A stretch of DNA of 64,000 bases. Source: Mercurialis annua. Lineage: Eukaryota > Streptophyta > Magnoliopsida > Malpighiales > Euphorbiaceae. Every line of letters starts with the position of its first letter. The stretch's first letter is position 1. A model generated the notes under the pieces. The model had not been told where the DNA came from, did not search any database, and saw nothing but the letters and a program-made list of their open reading frames with translations. Location: the NCBI RefSeq assembly GCF_937616625.2, contig NC_065576.1, positions 31,708,628 through 31,772,627 of the forward strand, in the 5' to 3' direction. Positions 48,201-59,256 of this stretch are shown piece by piece. The position numbers and the translations under genes are program-made.

Positions 48201-48372
48201 AAAGATTAATCAAATATAGTTTTGATTAATGTCTAAGATCGATAATAAGACGGTTTAAGATAAAGCAAGTTGGTATATAAAAATATTAAAAAAAACGGTT
48301 AAAGTTGGTACGAGGTTAAAGGAATAAGAATTATGCAAATTCGAGGACGAATTTTTTTTGAGGAGGGAAGAA
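45209..48372 (+). other. Internal domain of the non-autonomous Gypsy element
   Basis: TGGTATCAGAGC at 45217-45228 is an initiator tRNA-Met primer-binding site. GAGGAGGGAAGAA at 48360-48372, after a T-run, is the polypurine tract. Near 45450-45620 a short plus-strand stretch with GESS and APPGM-like codons may be a relic of a gag start. The rest is non-coding. Confidence 0.8.
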
Positions 48373-51300
48373 TGTAATAACCTGGAATTTTGAGACTTCG
48401 AAAAGAGGCGATGAGTCTCATTTTGAATTGTCAAAATGAGAAAAGTAAGAAATTAAACGGAGTAGTTGGATAAAGAGAAAACGAGTAGGTCGATATTGAA
48501 ATTTTAATAAGAAAACTTTAATAATAATATTCCATAAGAAAGATGGAATTGGATTAAAGAGATAAAGTTGAGAAAGTTGAGAAAGTGGCTAAAAGTTAAC
48601 TTTAGCTTAAAATTTGAAAATGAGCTTTTAATTCCCAGAAAATAGAAATTAAATAGAATATAGACGGGAATTAATATTTATAAAAATAATATCGATAAAA
48701 TGGTTATCGATAATTATTAAAGTGGAATTTGGACACAAAAGAGAGAAAAAGTGCAAGTTAGCTCAAAATTGGAATTTGCGCGTTTTTGGCTAAAATTGCC
48801 AAAAATAAGATATCGGAAAGTGATATTATAAGATATGGGACTAATATTATTTATTTGGAAATAAATAATATGGAATTGATCGGATCTAAAAGATTTAGCG
48901 TTCGACAGACTAAATTGGACAAAAGAAAAGTTACAAATTGTGAAGTGAGGAGGTGGCAAGTCTAAGGACTAAAGAGGAACTTAGGCCATATATATAAAAG
49001 CAAGAAAAACAAATTAAGAATCAGCAAAACCTCATTTCTCTAGCTGAAATGAAGATCATCCCGTATGTTCTTCTTCTCCTAACCCTCAAAACTTCATTTG
49101 GCCATATCTTTTTCGTTTCTTAACGGAATTGAGCGATTCTCGCGACCACGGAACGAGGAAAGGATCCTCTATTTAATTATGGCTTCAATTTGAGGTAAAG
49201 ATTATAATATAAGGTTAGGTTTTCAGAGGTATCAGTTCGGGGTTTTTGAGTTAAGGTTAAGGGCTTTGTGTATTGATGTTGTAGGATGATCTTGAGTTTA
49301 TTTGGAGCAAAGTCATGGTGAATTGATGCTTAAAATCATTTGGCCAAGGGACATCAACAAGAAAAGGTAATATTCTGAAATCCTAAGCTATATGATTCGG
49401 CCTTGAGGTAAAGGTCATGGTATTTGAAGTTTTTATGTTAGATGATTGATGATCATTTAGTCTAGCTTATGAATATGGTGTTATGAGATTGAAATTTTGA
49501 TATGTGAAGGTAGAGTGGTATGCGTCTATAAAATAGAATGATGTTAAGTGATTATAAATGTTGCTATAAGTGTTGGTTTTAAGTCTAATAGCTTAATATT
49601 GATGGGAATTGAGTTAAGTTTGAATGTATGAAAGTTAGATAAATATTGCAGAATCTGCCCTGCAAAACAGCCTTGTTGAGAGGGTTATATCTCAGGCTAT
49701 ATAGCTCTAAATTAATTTCTGTTTGTTGGTACATAAACTTAAGAATGTCTTCTAAATATGTCTAGGTTTAGGTTTCTGCGGATTCGGCCTCTAAGTGGCC
49801 CAAACAGATCAGAACATTACGACGCGCATAACAGTTCTGATTTTCTGGACAGCCCAAGTTAATAAGTTAAGGGCTAGTTTCCGACACCTTCGGGTGCTAG
49901 TATTAGTCCGAGACCTAAACAAAACTTGTAGAGGACATTCTGAACTGTAAGAATATCAGTTTCGTTTAGAGGTCGGACTATTTTACGATTAGCAAACATA
50001 GTCGACTACGGGGTCGATAATGCGACAAGTTATGCAACTTGTTTATCTCGAGTCTAAGTATCTATTGATTTAAAATCTCACTCGAGAACTATATGATTTG
50101 TCCGAGGTTTGACAAAAAAAAAAAACTAATAGAGGACATGGAGCTCAGGGAGCTTACACTATTAATAACGAGGATTTTGGATAAGCAAGCAGTGAGTATA
50201 TTTTACTTACTCGCATTATCGTAATTAAATCTCTGTTAATATACTATATGAATAGTACTTAAACGCATCGCAAATGTGTATTGTTTGGATTGTTTTGGAT
50301 TGGATTGGTTGTTTTGTATATGGATTGATTTGTATTGTTTGGCTTGGATTGTTTGTATTGGCTTGATTTGATTGGATTGGTTTGTGTCATTTGTATACGG
50401 CTTATTTGTATTTCTTTGTATATGCAACTTGTGAGGTGTATATGGTTCGAATTAGAAATGTGATATGCATTTTTGGCTATTGGATAGTCATTTTAATTGG
50501 TGAATGATGTATTAAAGTGTTTGTTGTTGAAATTGTTTTGAGATTTGGTTTTGTGGCCAAATGGTTATTTAGTTGTGCTTAAATGGTTTGACATTTATGT
50601 TGGTGATATGCCACTCTGTAATGATGTGTGTGACAGGTGCTGAGTTGTGATATGCACATGTGATTATGTGCTGAGATAGAGATATGCACATGGGAGAATA
50701 TTTTGCTAGGTGTCAATGCGCATGAAACCGGGCTAAGTCCTGAACGATGGTCGGTGAAGGGAGAAGGGCCGAGCCTGCTAATGAAGTAGAAGGGTTAGCC
50801 GTCAGGTGGCCTAGAAAGAGTTTGGCTAGGCTGTAAGCCAGTGTTGTGTTCCTGGTTACAGACCTAGGGTTTGATGAATTATTACAGAGATGGATATCAC
50901 AATTGTTGATATGATGTTCATGTCATTATGAGTTTTATAGATGTTGAGAATATTGTTGTTAATCATGTCACAGCTAGAACCTTTGGTTGGTTGTGTATGT
51001 GAGGTAAAATGAAAATGAGTATTATTTATGAATTAGAGATTTAACATATGTATATGAAAAGTTTGTATTTGCACACAATGGTTTTATAAAGGCGATGCTA
51101 TTTTGATAATAGGGTGAGTAATGTATATCTCACTCAGCTCAAAGCTGACCCCCCACAGTGTTTGCTTTCAGGTACCTAGATTCTGGACTTGTCTAGAAGT
51201 CCATTCTTTGATCGGAAGTAAATCTTGTCGTGTGCAGTCCAGACTTTCGTAGTTGCTGCAGTAGTGTCTTGCCTGACCAGAGTTGTGGTCTAGTACAACA

Positions 51301-51629
51301 ATTTGATACTGTGTCGGTTCTGATTTGATGTCTTTGTAGTTATATATGTTTTGTACACGGAAGGTGAATACCTGTGATGATATGGTTTTGAACAAAAGTA
51401 TGTATCAGGCTAGTACGTACATGATACGGAAACAATAAGCCCAAGTATTTTGTGTCAATAAGTTACTAGTGTATAAACATGTGTATATGTATATGCTTCT
51501 GCTATAATGCCAATATATGATTGATGTTTTGAGAAAACGTTTTAGTGAATTTTAGGCTTGCTACGGGTTTCGGAACTACCATTCCTATTACCTAGCGCCG
51601 GTCTCGACTCGAGATTTCGGGTCGTGACA
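48373..51629 (+). repeat. 3' LTR of the non-autonomous Gypsy element
   Basis: It starts directly after the polypurine tract and is followed by the second copy of GTTGT. Confidence 0.93.
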
Positions 51630-51809
51630 GTTGTGGAGCCCGTCTTCCGTCACGTTGATTATTTCCGGCGTGCCTTTTGGATCCATTGGTTGTTTGTCTT
51701 TCAGGTTCACTCTTTTAGAAGTCATCTTCTTCAATGAATTTTTTTTTGAGTTCAGAAAAGCTCCTTCAAATTGAAGTTTAGGTAAGCTTTTCCCACAGAC
51801 AGCACCAAT
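51630..51809 (-). pseudogene. Gag start and primer-binding region of the Tat/Ogre-like element
   Basis: On the minus strand, next to the LTR at 51810, there is the ATTGGTGCTGTCTGTGGGAA primer region. A gag start at about 51725 (MTSKRVNLKDKQPMDP) follows and is cut after about 30 codons by the nested element. The sister copy at 6496 begins in the same way (MTSEGMNQKDKQPMDP). Confidence 0.8.
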
Positions 51810-52398
51810 TGATGGAGTCTGCCTTCTGAACCGGTGAATGAGACCTGCAAAACAGGGTAGAAACTAACCAGACGGTGGTTGTCCGATTAACTCTCCGATG
51901 CTAAAGTCAGTTTGGAGCTTTGAGCAGCGTTTAGAGTATATGAATGTAATTGTGATTCTAGGCATACCTCATGCTCCTTTTATAGTAGCCGAATATACCT
52001 TGTAGAGTCGTAATAGGTAAGTGAATCCTACTTTGTAGGGATCGAGCTACCTTGTAGGGATTCACCCTGATTTGTCGTGATCTACCTTATTCAGACATGA
52101 GTCCTATTTAGGAACGTCTTCCTAAATAGTCTCGTCTTCCTAAGATAGAGCTTATCTTTCCATGTTTGGAGTTTGTGTCCAAATAGGAAGATACTTATAG
52201 ATATGTACCCGAATCCCGGATTAACGCGCTTTGGGCGGATCCTATGGGATTCGGTCTTCGTCGATATATTGCCGAATCTCAAGGGATTCGGCGCCTTCTT
52301 CATATATTTAGGTCTTTATGGGAAGTCCGGTATCACCCGAGAATGGATCTCATATGACTCGGCTCCACTGTATTTATTGTAGGATTCGGTATCCATCA
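51810..52398 (-). repeat. 5' LTR of the Tat/Ogre-like element
   Basis: Homologous to 35911-36505 with few substitutions and a short deletion near 52205. It is followed by the second copy of AGAAC. Confidence 0.92.
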
Positions 52399-52403
52399 AG
52401 AAC

Positions 52404-53163
52404 AATCAGTCTGTAAATTTTCGGTCATCTGTTGAGAAATAATGAAGTCTACAGATAAACATCTTCCGTTTAATTCCTTCAAACAGATTATAAATATAAA
52501 ATTATTAGACAATATATATTAAAAATTCTACAGACTTTATTATTGGTAGAGCTGATCAACTGTTATATATAATTGATTATCTTTTTATATTTATATCAAT
52601 CAAAATGCATCTCTAATCAATAAATTAAACAAATAAACACTAACTAAAGAAGCAAAACCATAATAAGTATTAAACATAAAATATAAAAATCTCAAGTTCT
52701 CCGAATCTTTTTGGTTCTGATTCCTCCAGGTAAACATCTTTGCGCCATTATCAACCTAAACTATATTATATTTAATGAGAAAATTATATAACAAAATAAG
52801 ATTATATACTAAAATTTAGGATTTAATATAATTTTGGTATGTGAACTTTTTTAAAAAATTATAAAATAGTGTTTAAACAAAATCTTATTACAAGTGAGTG
52901 TGTGAACTTGTTCAAAAGTTACGAACTGGTATTTTTAGTAGGTCACCACCAGGTTGCAGGTTACCAACCAGATTTTTAACTATAAAAAAAAGGCAAGTTT
53001 GGTTCCTAGAGTTTTCAAGCAGCAATACTGATAAGTACAAAAAGAAAAAATATTTTTAATTTAGTCCATATTTTCAACTAAGAAGAAAATAAACTTTTGA
53101 AATAGTGTAATTAACACTGTTTGAATAATATTTAATTAAATTAGGCTTAATTAAGCTAGTTTA
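52404..53163. other. AT-rich sequence without recognised content
   Basis: It is continuous with the flank left of 35911 once the Tat/Ogre-like element is removed. I see no gene in it. Confidence 0.5.
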
Positions 53164-55726
53164 ATGGGTAATCCAACCGAGAGCTCAGACTCTAGTAATC
53201 CATCAGGATTGACTTCGCTACATAACGTACAAAGCAAAGTGCACTAACTTCTTGAACATTTTCATGCAAAATGAATTTTAGGTGATTCACTAGAAGAAAG
53301 ATCTACTTTAGCAAATGAAGTAGAAAAACGGGTATATGAAAGGTTAGATGCAATTGAAAGGGAAAAAGGTTTAAAAAAGACAAAAGGACCAATAACTGAA
53401 AAAGAAATTCTTCAATTGAGAAAAGAAAAAAATTATTCCTTTTATTGTAGATCCGGCAACAAAAGCAGCCAACATGAAATATAATAATTTGGCACAAGAC
53501 TTTAGAAAATCCTTAGGTTTGGTAGAAGAAGCTCCTCTGCATATAGATGACAGAACTTTTAATGAGCTAGTCTCCACGAAAAGAACAATGTACAAACCTA
53601 ATTATCCACATAGGACAAAAGAAGAATTTGTACCCAGAGATAACTTTTGAGACCGGTAATTAGCCCAGCGGCAGTTCTCAACTTAGATTGTAAAAAACAT
53701 GCGTCCGAAAAAAACAGATGAATAGATTACTATGATTAAATTTACAGTCAAATCAGGCGGTTACACTCCTGGAGATGCCTACGGATTATGTAAAGCCACC
53801 ATGGTTGGCAATGCTAAAAAATATTGGAATCATTAATAGCTAACACTTCTATAAAAGAAGAAATTGATAAAGAAGTGTTTGCAGATGGAGTACTAGCTAT
53901 AGTGGTAAACGCCTTGAAAAGAGAATTTTGTGATTTTTCATTGTCAACAGAGTCATTAGAAAAAGATAAATTTTTAATGGCTTTAATGAAATTACAAATC
54001 TGTGACATGTGCTATTTTGCTAACTTTGCCTGTGAATTTCAAAAATATTATTATAATTTAGACTTGGCGACCCAAAATTACTAGTTAGAATTATTTTTTG
54101 CTAAACTCCCGGATCCTTGGCCGGAAGTAGCAAAGACTGCATTTCAACTTCTCCTAAATGAAGACAAAGTAGTTGATGGTTTAGGAGGGAGGATACAAGC
54201 AGTGAGGTATTCTATGAGAAAAGCATGCACTGAACTCCAAGAAAATATGGTAGAGGACCAAAATATCCTAAGGGAAAACCTTTGAGTAATTGTTTTTGTT
54301 GCTAGGTATGTGGCTCTAAGAGTCATAAAGCCGATACTTGTCCTCAAAAGAATAAGCGACGAGAAAATCTTAGGAGAGTATTCTTCGAAAATGAGAGTCT
54401 AGCATATGAACCAATAGATGAAGAAGAATTTTCTGATATAGACTCTGAAGTAGATTCAATTTATGAAGTAGTTTCTGAATATGAAACTGATAATGATGAA
54501 TCTGATTTATGGACAGCTAAAATATTCATGATGAATACTTCAGGAGCTGACATGGATGATGAGTTAGTACCATTTGATACTACTCTGGTACATGAAGAAT
54601 CCTTTCAGTACGAGGATCCATCTAGAAACTGTCTAAAATGGAAACTGCTAAAGGTAGACATCAACTCTATTTATAGTAAGTCTAGATTTAGCTTCAAATC
54701 AATAGTCGGTGTCTCCTAGTCTGAGTCCACATCTCAGGTTTCTAGCACAGAATTAGAAACATTGGATGTATCTCTAATTACACTTGCCAAAATCAGAGAA
54801 ATGATGAACAAGTCTAAAGGTGAATACAAATACATCCATGTTGGTCTAGTGCAAGTAGGATTAGACCCTTTGTTTAATCTCCCAACGGACAGTCCTGTGA
54901 TAGCAGTAGTCGTAGACAAAAGACGGAAAGAATTTAAAGACTAGCTAATATCTGGTGTTTAGACTAACCTAGCAAATGGTCCACTTTGGTTTCAAGCCTA
55001 TCCAAATTATTTAATGGCTTTAAGCGATAAATGTTTGGGAAACTCTTTGACTCCTAGGATTAAATCCTCTAAGATGAATAGAATGAGTTCTCAGGCCAAG
55101 TATTTGGCGTATCATACCAGGATTGTCTTTAGACTTATTAACACGACTAATCCAGGAGTGAGGAACATTTCTAAAGTAACAGAATTGTTCGAAGAAGGTT
55201 CAGATAACTATAAGCAATTCAATAGGAAAGAGATAAATCTTGTAGAACTTAGTTGGCCCAAAAGTTGGGTGCTTACAGAACCAGCTGAATCTTCAAGGCA
55301 AATAGGATCTTCTCAGATAAACCAAAGGGGAAAAGACATCATTCCGAATCTAGAAGAGCCTATGATAGCTTTTAGAATCTCTGATCCTATTCTCAGGAGA
55401 TCATTATCCTCTAGGAACATGTTTAATGCTACAACATTAGACCAACTACCTAGAAAATCAGTATCTAGTGCAACTGAAAATAGGATAGAAATTCCTAGAA
55501 CATCAATAAGAGAAGAAGAGGGACAATCATCTGATAATAGGAGAATTATACGCTACAAAGAAATAAGTCTGCCTATCTATGCAGATGAAGAGGAAGTCGG
55601 ATAGACCAGGTAGGTTTATTATAAAAAGAAGTAACCTTAGAGACAAAGAAAGGATAGGTGCGTTCAAGAAAAAATTAAGGATCTTTGAGTAACTGTTTAA
55701 TTCCGCCATTGTAGGAGTAGGCTTAC
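53164..55726 (+). pseudogene. Endogenous pararetrovirus (Caulimoviridae-like) fragment: coat/nucleocapsid region then movement protein
   Basis: Open stretches broken by many stops and frameshifts follow one order. There is an N-terminal charged helical region from an ATG at 53164 (EKRVYERLDAIEREKGLKK). A coat-like region at about 53730-54290 contains LMKLQICDMCYFANF. A zinc-knuckle-like relic at 54291-54350 (Cys spacing disturbed, with SHKADTCPQKN in another frame) is followed by an acidic stretch. A movement-protein domain of the 30K type lies at about 54756-55160, with YKYIHVGLVQVGLDP and NGPLWFQAYPNYLMALS, followed by a variable tail to 55604. Coat before movement protein recalls the first ORF of cavemo/solendo-like viruses (inference). 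No reverse transcriptase is present. It is clearly inactive. Confidence 0.75.
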
Positions 55727-55732
55727 AATTGA

Positions 55733-55745
55733 TGGTATCAGAGCC
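55733..55745 (+). other. Primer-binding-site-like sequence after the pararetroviral fragment
   Basis: TGGTATCAGAGCC is an exact match to the initiator tRNA-Met complement used by caulimovirids and many LTR elements. It lies 129 bases after the movement-protein stop. No LTR end (CA) directly precedes it, so a viral non-coding region is more likely than an LTR junction. Confidence 0.7.
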
Positions 55746-56113
55746 TAGTAGATTTTTAGAAATTTCTGGACTGTTTTGAAAAAAATAAAATTTAAGTACT
55801 AAAACTGAAATAATAAAAAAAGTTTAAAAACTGGTTAAAGTCAGAAACTGCCAAACACACCATATTGTAACTATTCAACAAGTTGCAACACCATATTGTG
55901 ACAAAATAAAGTTCAAACACCATATCGTCATTTTGTAAAAAGTTAAAACACCAAAAGTATAGTAATCCCTAAAAAATTTATCTCACATTATCATTTTTGG
56001 AAGAATCTTTCTTATTTTTTTATTTGCCAATGCTTTCCACACGATCATCCTGTTATAGCATAGATCAAGATATTATGTAAAAATATAATTTTAAATATTA
56101 AAAGCACAGGGGA

Positions 56114-56168
<55 letters not shown>

Positions 56169-56171
56169 TAC
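55746..56171. other. AT-rich spacer with TA microsatellite
   Basis: No gene is seen. A (TA)n tract occupies 56116-56163 just before the next LTR. Short phrases such as AACACCATATTGT recur near 55858-55925. Confidence 0.6.
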
Positions 56172-59100
56172 TGTAATATCCCGTATTTTCCATTATGGTT
56201 TCGTTGTGTTTCCGACTTAGTTTCAGATTATTAATGGTGGACTTAGCAAGTGTGAAATTTTAATTGGGATTGGATCTGTATCTTGTATGTGTCACATGTG
56301 TCGTGTGAGTTTTCGATGGCGATTTGATTTGTATCCTGATTATAATCGATGTTGTGTTCGTGTGCCTTCTAAATCTGACATGTTTTGATAAAGCATTCAT
56401 ATCTCTCAATTGAACTGTTGGATCGGGCTCATTTTTGGATATGCTGTGCACGATAGAAAGTTGACCGTTGAATCAAAATTTGAGGCGCTTTGGAGGAGCG
56501 ATGGAGTGCAAGATCGTGCACGAAGGTGCACTGTGCTGTTACGGGATTTCAGCTATTTAAATAGACGTGTTTCGTTTTTAAACTCTATTTTTCATATTCT
56601 ATCGTTTTCTATCAACCCTAGCCGACTCCCTCATCCTCAAACACTCTGAAACATTCTACCATCATCCCTTATCATTAGCTTTTGGATTCGGTAAGTAATT
56701 CACATCTTTTCCTTCATTATTCATTCGATATCGCTTTCCCGTAATATAACTCATATCTCTATCGTTCTTAGCATCAAGCTGGAGTGGATTTCTCTGTTGC
56801 TTCTGTTCTAATGATCCTATTCGATCTGTGGGTGTTGAATCTTAAATTGGTACGTCGAATCTCTTGTTATCTCTACGCCGTACGATTTATCGTCACATTA
56901 TTTTGATTTTCTGTTGTGGCTTTAGCTTGAAGTTTCTTGATGTTTTAGTTGATTATTAGGTCCTTGATTCATTGTTTATTGTTAAGAGTTATTATTTATT
57001 TTGAGATTGAGGGTTTATGATTTGGTTTTATCATGAAGCTATTTGTTATGTTGCTTGAGCCATAAATTCGTTTCTGTAGTTGTATGTAGGAGTTGGTTTG
57101 ATATGTGAAATAGATGATGATGTGTCTTTAATTGTTTGGTTAAATTGGGCTTTGTTTGGCTAAAGGTTCATTTAGGTGATTGATTTGTTTTGCTTTAAAT
57201 CTATTGATTCCTTAAGTTAAATTCTACCTATTGCTTAATTGTTTTGATTTCTAATTTGGGGATTTTATTTTAAATCAAAAGTTGTTAAATTTTTAATATT
57301 ATTTTTAAACTCTAAAAATAATATTTTAGTTAATAATATTAATAGTAATTATTATTATTTAATTACCGTTTTGCAAATTTTGGGCTAAATGTGTCGTTTT
57401 AGTTAAGTTACGTTTTAACTCTAAAATGTGTTCTTAACTTATCAAGTTAAATATTGATATTAACTTTTGGTTTTTGTTTCGATTTATAATTGATAAATTG
57501 AAAACGATAAATATTTGGTAACTAAGATTATATAATTACTTGGGTAATTATATTTGATTTTAATATCAATTTGGCATGGCATTTTGGCTAATTTACAATT
57601 TAACCCCTAAAGTTTCTTAAAGCTTACTCAAGTTAAGTTTTACCTATCAGTTTTGTTTCGAGGATAACTTTTGGATTTTGTTTGATTTAATAATTTAGTA
57701 AATTGAAATTCAGTAATTAAATTTGATTTCAACTATCAAATTGGCTAAATTACAGTTTAGCCCCTAAACATTTTTTAAAACTTAATTTGGTTAAGTTTTA
57801 GTTGTAACTTGGGTTACTTGGATTTTAAGATATTGAGTTCCGTTTTAAATATTGATTATTATTTTATCAAAGTTATATCTATCATTATAAACTATGATTT
57901 ATAATTGGATATTATATTTTAATCAAAGTTATTTTGTGCTTATGTTTACATTTTGATAAAATGTTTGGGCCGGGTTAGACTTGGATCGCCTAACATGTGA
58001 GGTTAGCCTGGTAGTTATCAGTAACTCAGCTAACCCACTATTTGGATTTTAAAACGAATTATTATTAATTTGAATAATATTTTCTGAAATTAATTTTAAA
58101 GCGGGAACTCAATAGACTTGACTTGTTATGGCTTCATTATTATTCGAGTATTATGTTTACTCTGACTTGGTTTTACTTTGACTTGTTATTTGTACTAGTC
58201 CTATGTCGTGTCTAGTACTCTGTAGAGTTAAGGTCGTTTTAATAATTATTTATATGTGTTTAGACTCGTCGAGTGTTCGTGCTTTTGAGGCGAACCGAGT
58301 CTAGGTTGCTTGCCAGGAGTTTTCACGTGAATTAGCAAACAGTGAGTTTGTACTTACTATTTATCACTTTATTAAGTAAATTGTTATTTTAATATATAAA
58401 TATATACTGTACGTATATTTCGAATTGTTTTCCATTATGGCTTTTAGTTGGAACATACTACCTAATGGGCATCATTAGGACTGCGTGCGCACCGGTATTG
58501 ATTTAGAAAAGATATGTGATATGTGGTGGTAACTCGGTGTGAGCATAGCTCTCGGGACCAGTAAAGTAACTCGGTGTAGCTCACCTCTCGGAACTCTGGT
58601 TATGGATTAAGAGTGGTCGGTGGTAACTCGGTGTAGCTCAGCTCTCGGGACCAGCCCTAATGGATTATGGTTATATTTAGTATTGTGGATTAGGGTTCTA
58701 ACTATTATACGTAATGTTGTTATTAGATGTTTTAAATGGTTTTAAAGGTTTTCCACTTGATAAATATAAATAGTGGTATGAACTCATCTCAGTATATCTG
58801 AACTCGTTGTTTTCCCAACTTTTCCAGGGTTATGATTTGAGCGAGTCAGCTGCTCTCCGATTCTTTATTTCCTCGGAGGTTTTACTTTATATTTTAATAA
58901 AGTTAGTAAACTGATTTTATTCTTAGACCGCAGTAGTAATTAGAAGTCTTATTTGTCTAACGCTTGTTATTAGATTTAGTTCAATTGATAATTATATTGT
59001 TTTAGCATTTTTTATATTAACTTGGGTTAATATGTATTTATTTCATATTTAAGGCTCAGAGTTGGCTGAGCACTTTTAAGAAATGTCGAATATTATAAAC

Positions 59101-59251
59101 TGCTAGAATTAGGCTGAAGTCCCGGTTGCCCCCGAGCATTGGTTTGCAGGTTTATCTAATTGTTGTTTATCCGCAAGGCTAGCTACGGGTTTTGGTACAA
59201 CCATACCCATACCCTAGCGCCGGTCGCGATTCTTGAAAATGGGTCGTGACA
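56172..59251 (+). repeat. Gypsy solo LTR, 3080 bp
   Basis: It starts TGTAATATCCCG and ends GGGTCGTGACA, and is flanked by the perfect 5-bp duplication CATAC (56167-56171 and 59252-59256). It belongs to the same family as the minus-strand LTR at 2904-6022. No internal domain or partner LTR is next to it. A short GTGCAC pair lies near 56517-56533, in the position of the larger arrays in the related LTRs. Confidence 0.92.
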
Positions 59252-59256
59252 CATAC

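Larger units (their letters stand above)
41944..51629 (+). mobile_element. Non-autonomous Gypsy element, 9.7 kb, without gag-pol
   Basis: LTRs 41944-45208 (3265 bp) and 48373-51629 (3257 bp) start TGTAATAACCTGG and end GGGTCGTGACA. The 5-bp duplication GTTGT flanks the element (41939-41943 and 51630-51634). It has a primer-binding site at 45217-45228 and a polypurine tract at 48360-48372. The internal 3164 bp holds no frame over about 130 codons and no gag or pol motif. By size and make-up it fits a LARD-like derivative that depends on enzymes from a relative. The LTRs differ by roughly one to two per cent by eye, so it is fairly recent. It lies in the gag of the Tat/Ogre-like element. Confidence 0.93.
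35911..52398 (-). mobile_element. Tat/Ogre-like Gypsy element lacking pol, split by a nested Gypsy element
   Basis: LTRs of 595 and 589 bp (35911-36505 and 51810-52398) bound the element. The 5-bp duplication AGAAC lies at 35906-35910 and 52399-52403. On the minus strand the order is 5' LTR, a primer-binding region (TGGTGCTGTCTGTGGGAA-like), gag, protease, then an opposite-strand ORF next to the 3' LTR. No reverse transcriptase, RNase H or integrase is present between protease (39538) and antisense ORF (38970), so it is non-autonomous. Without the nested 41944-51629 element and its duplication it is about 6.8 kb. Lineage assignment rests on gag style, TGGCGCC-like primer site in the sister copy and the antisense ORF. 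Confidence 0.88.

Noticed and set aside
55733..56171. LTR junction of a retrotransposon at the primer-binding site
   Set aside because: No CA-ending repeat precedes the site and no matching LTR is found nearby; a viral non-coding region fits better.
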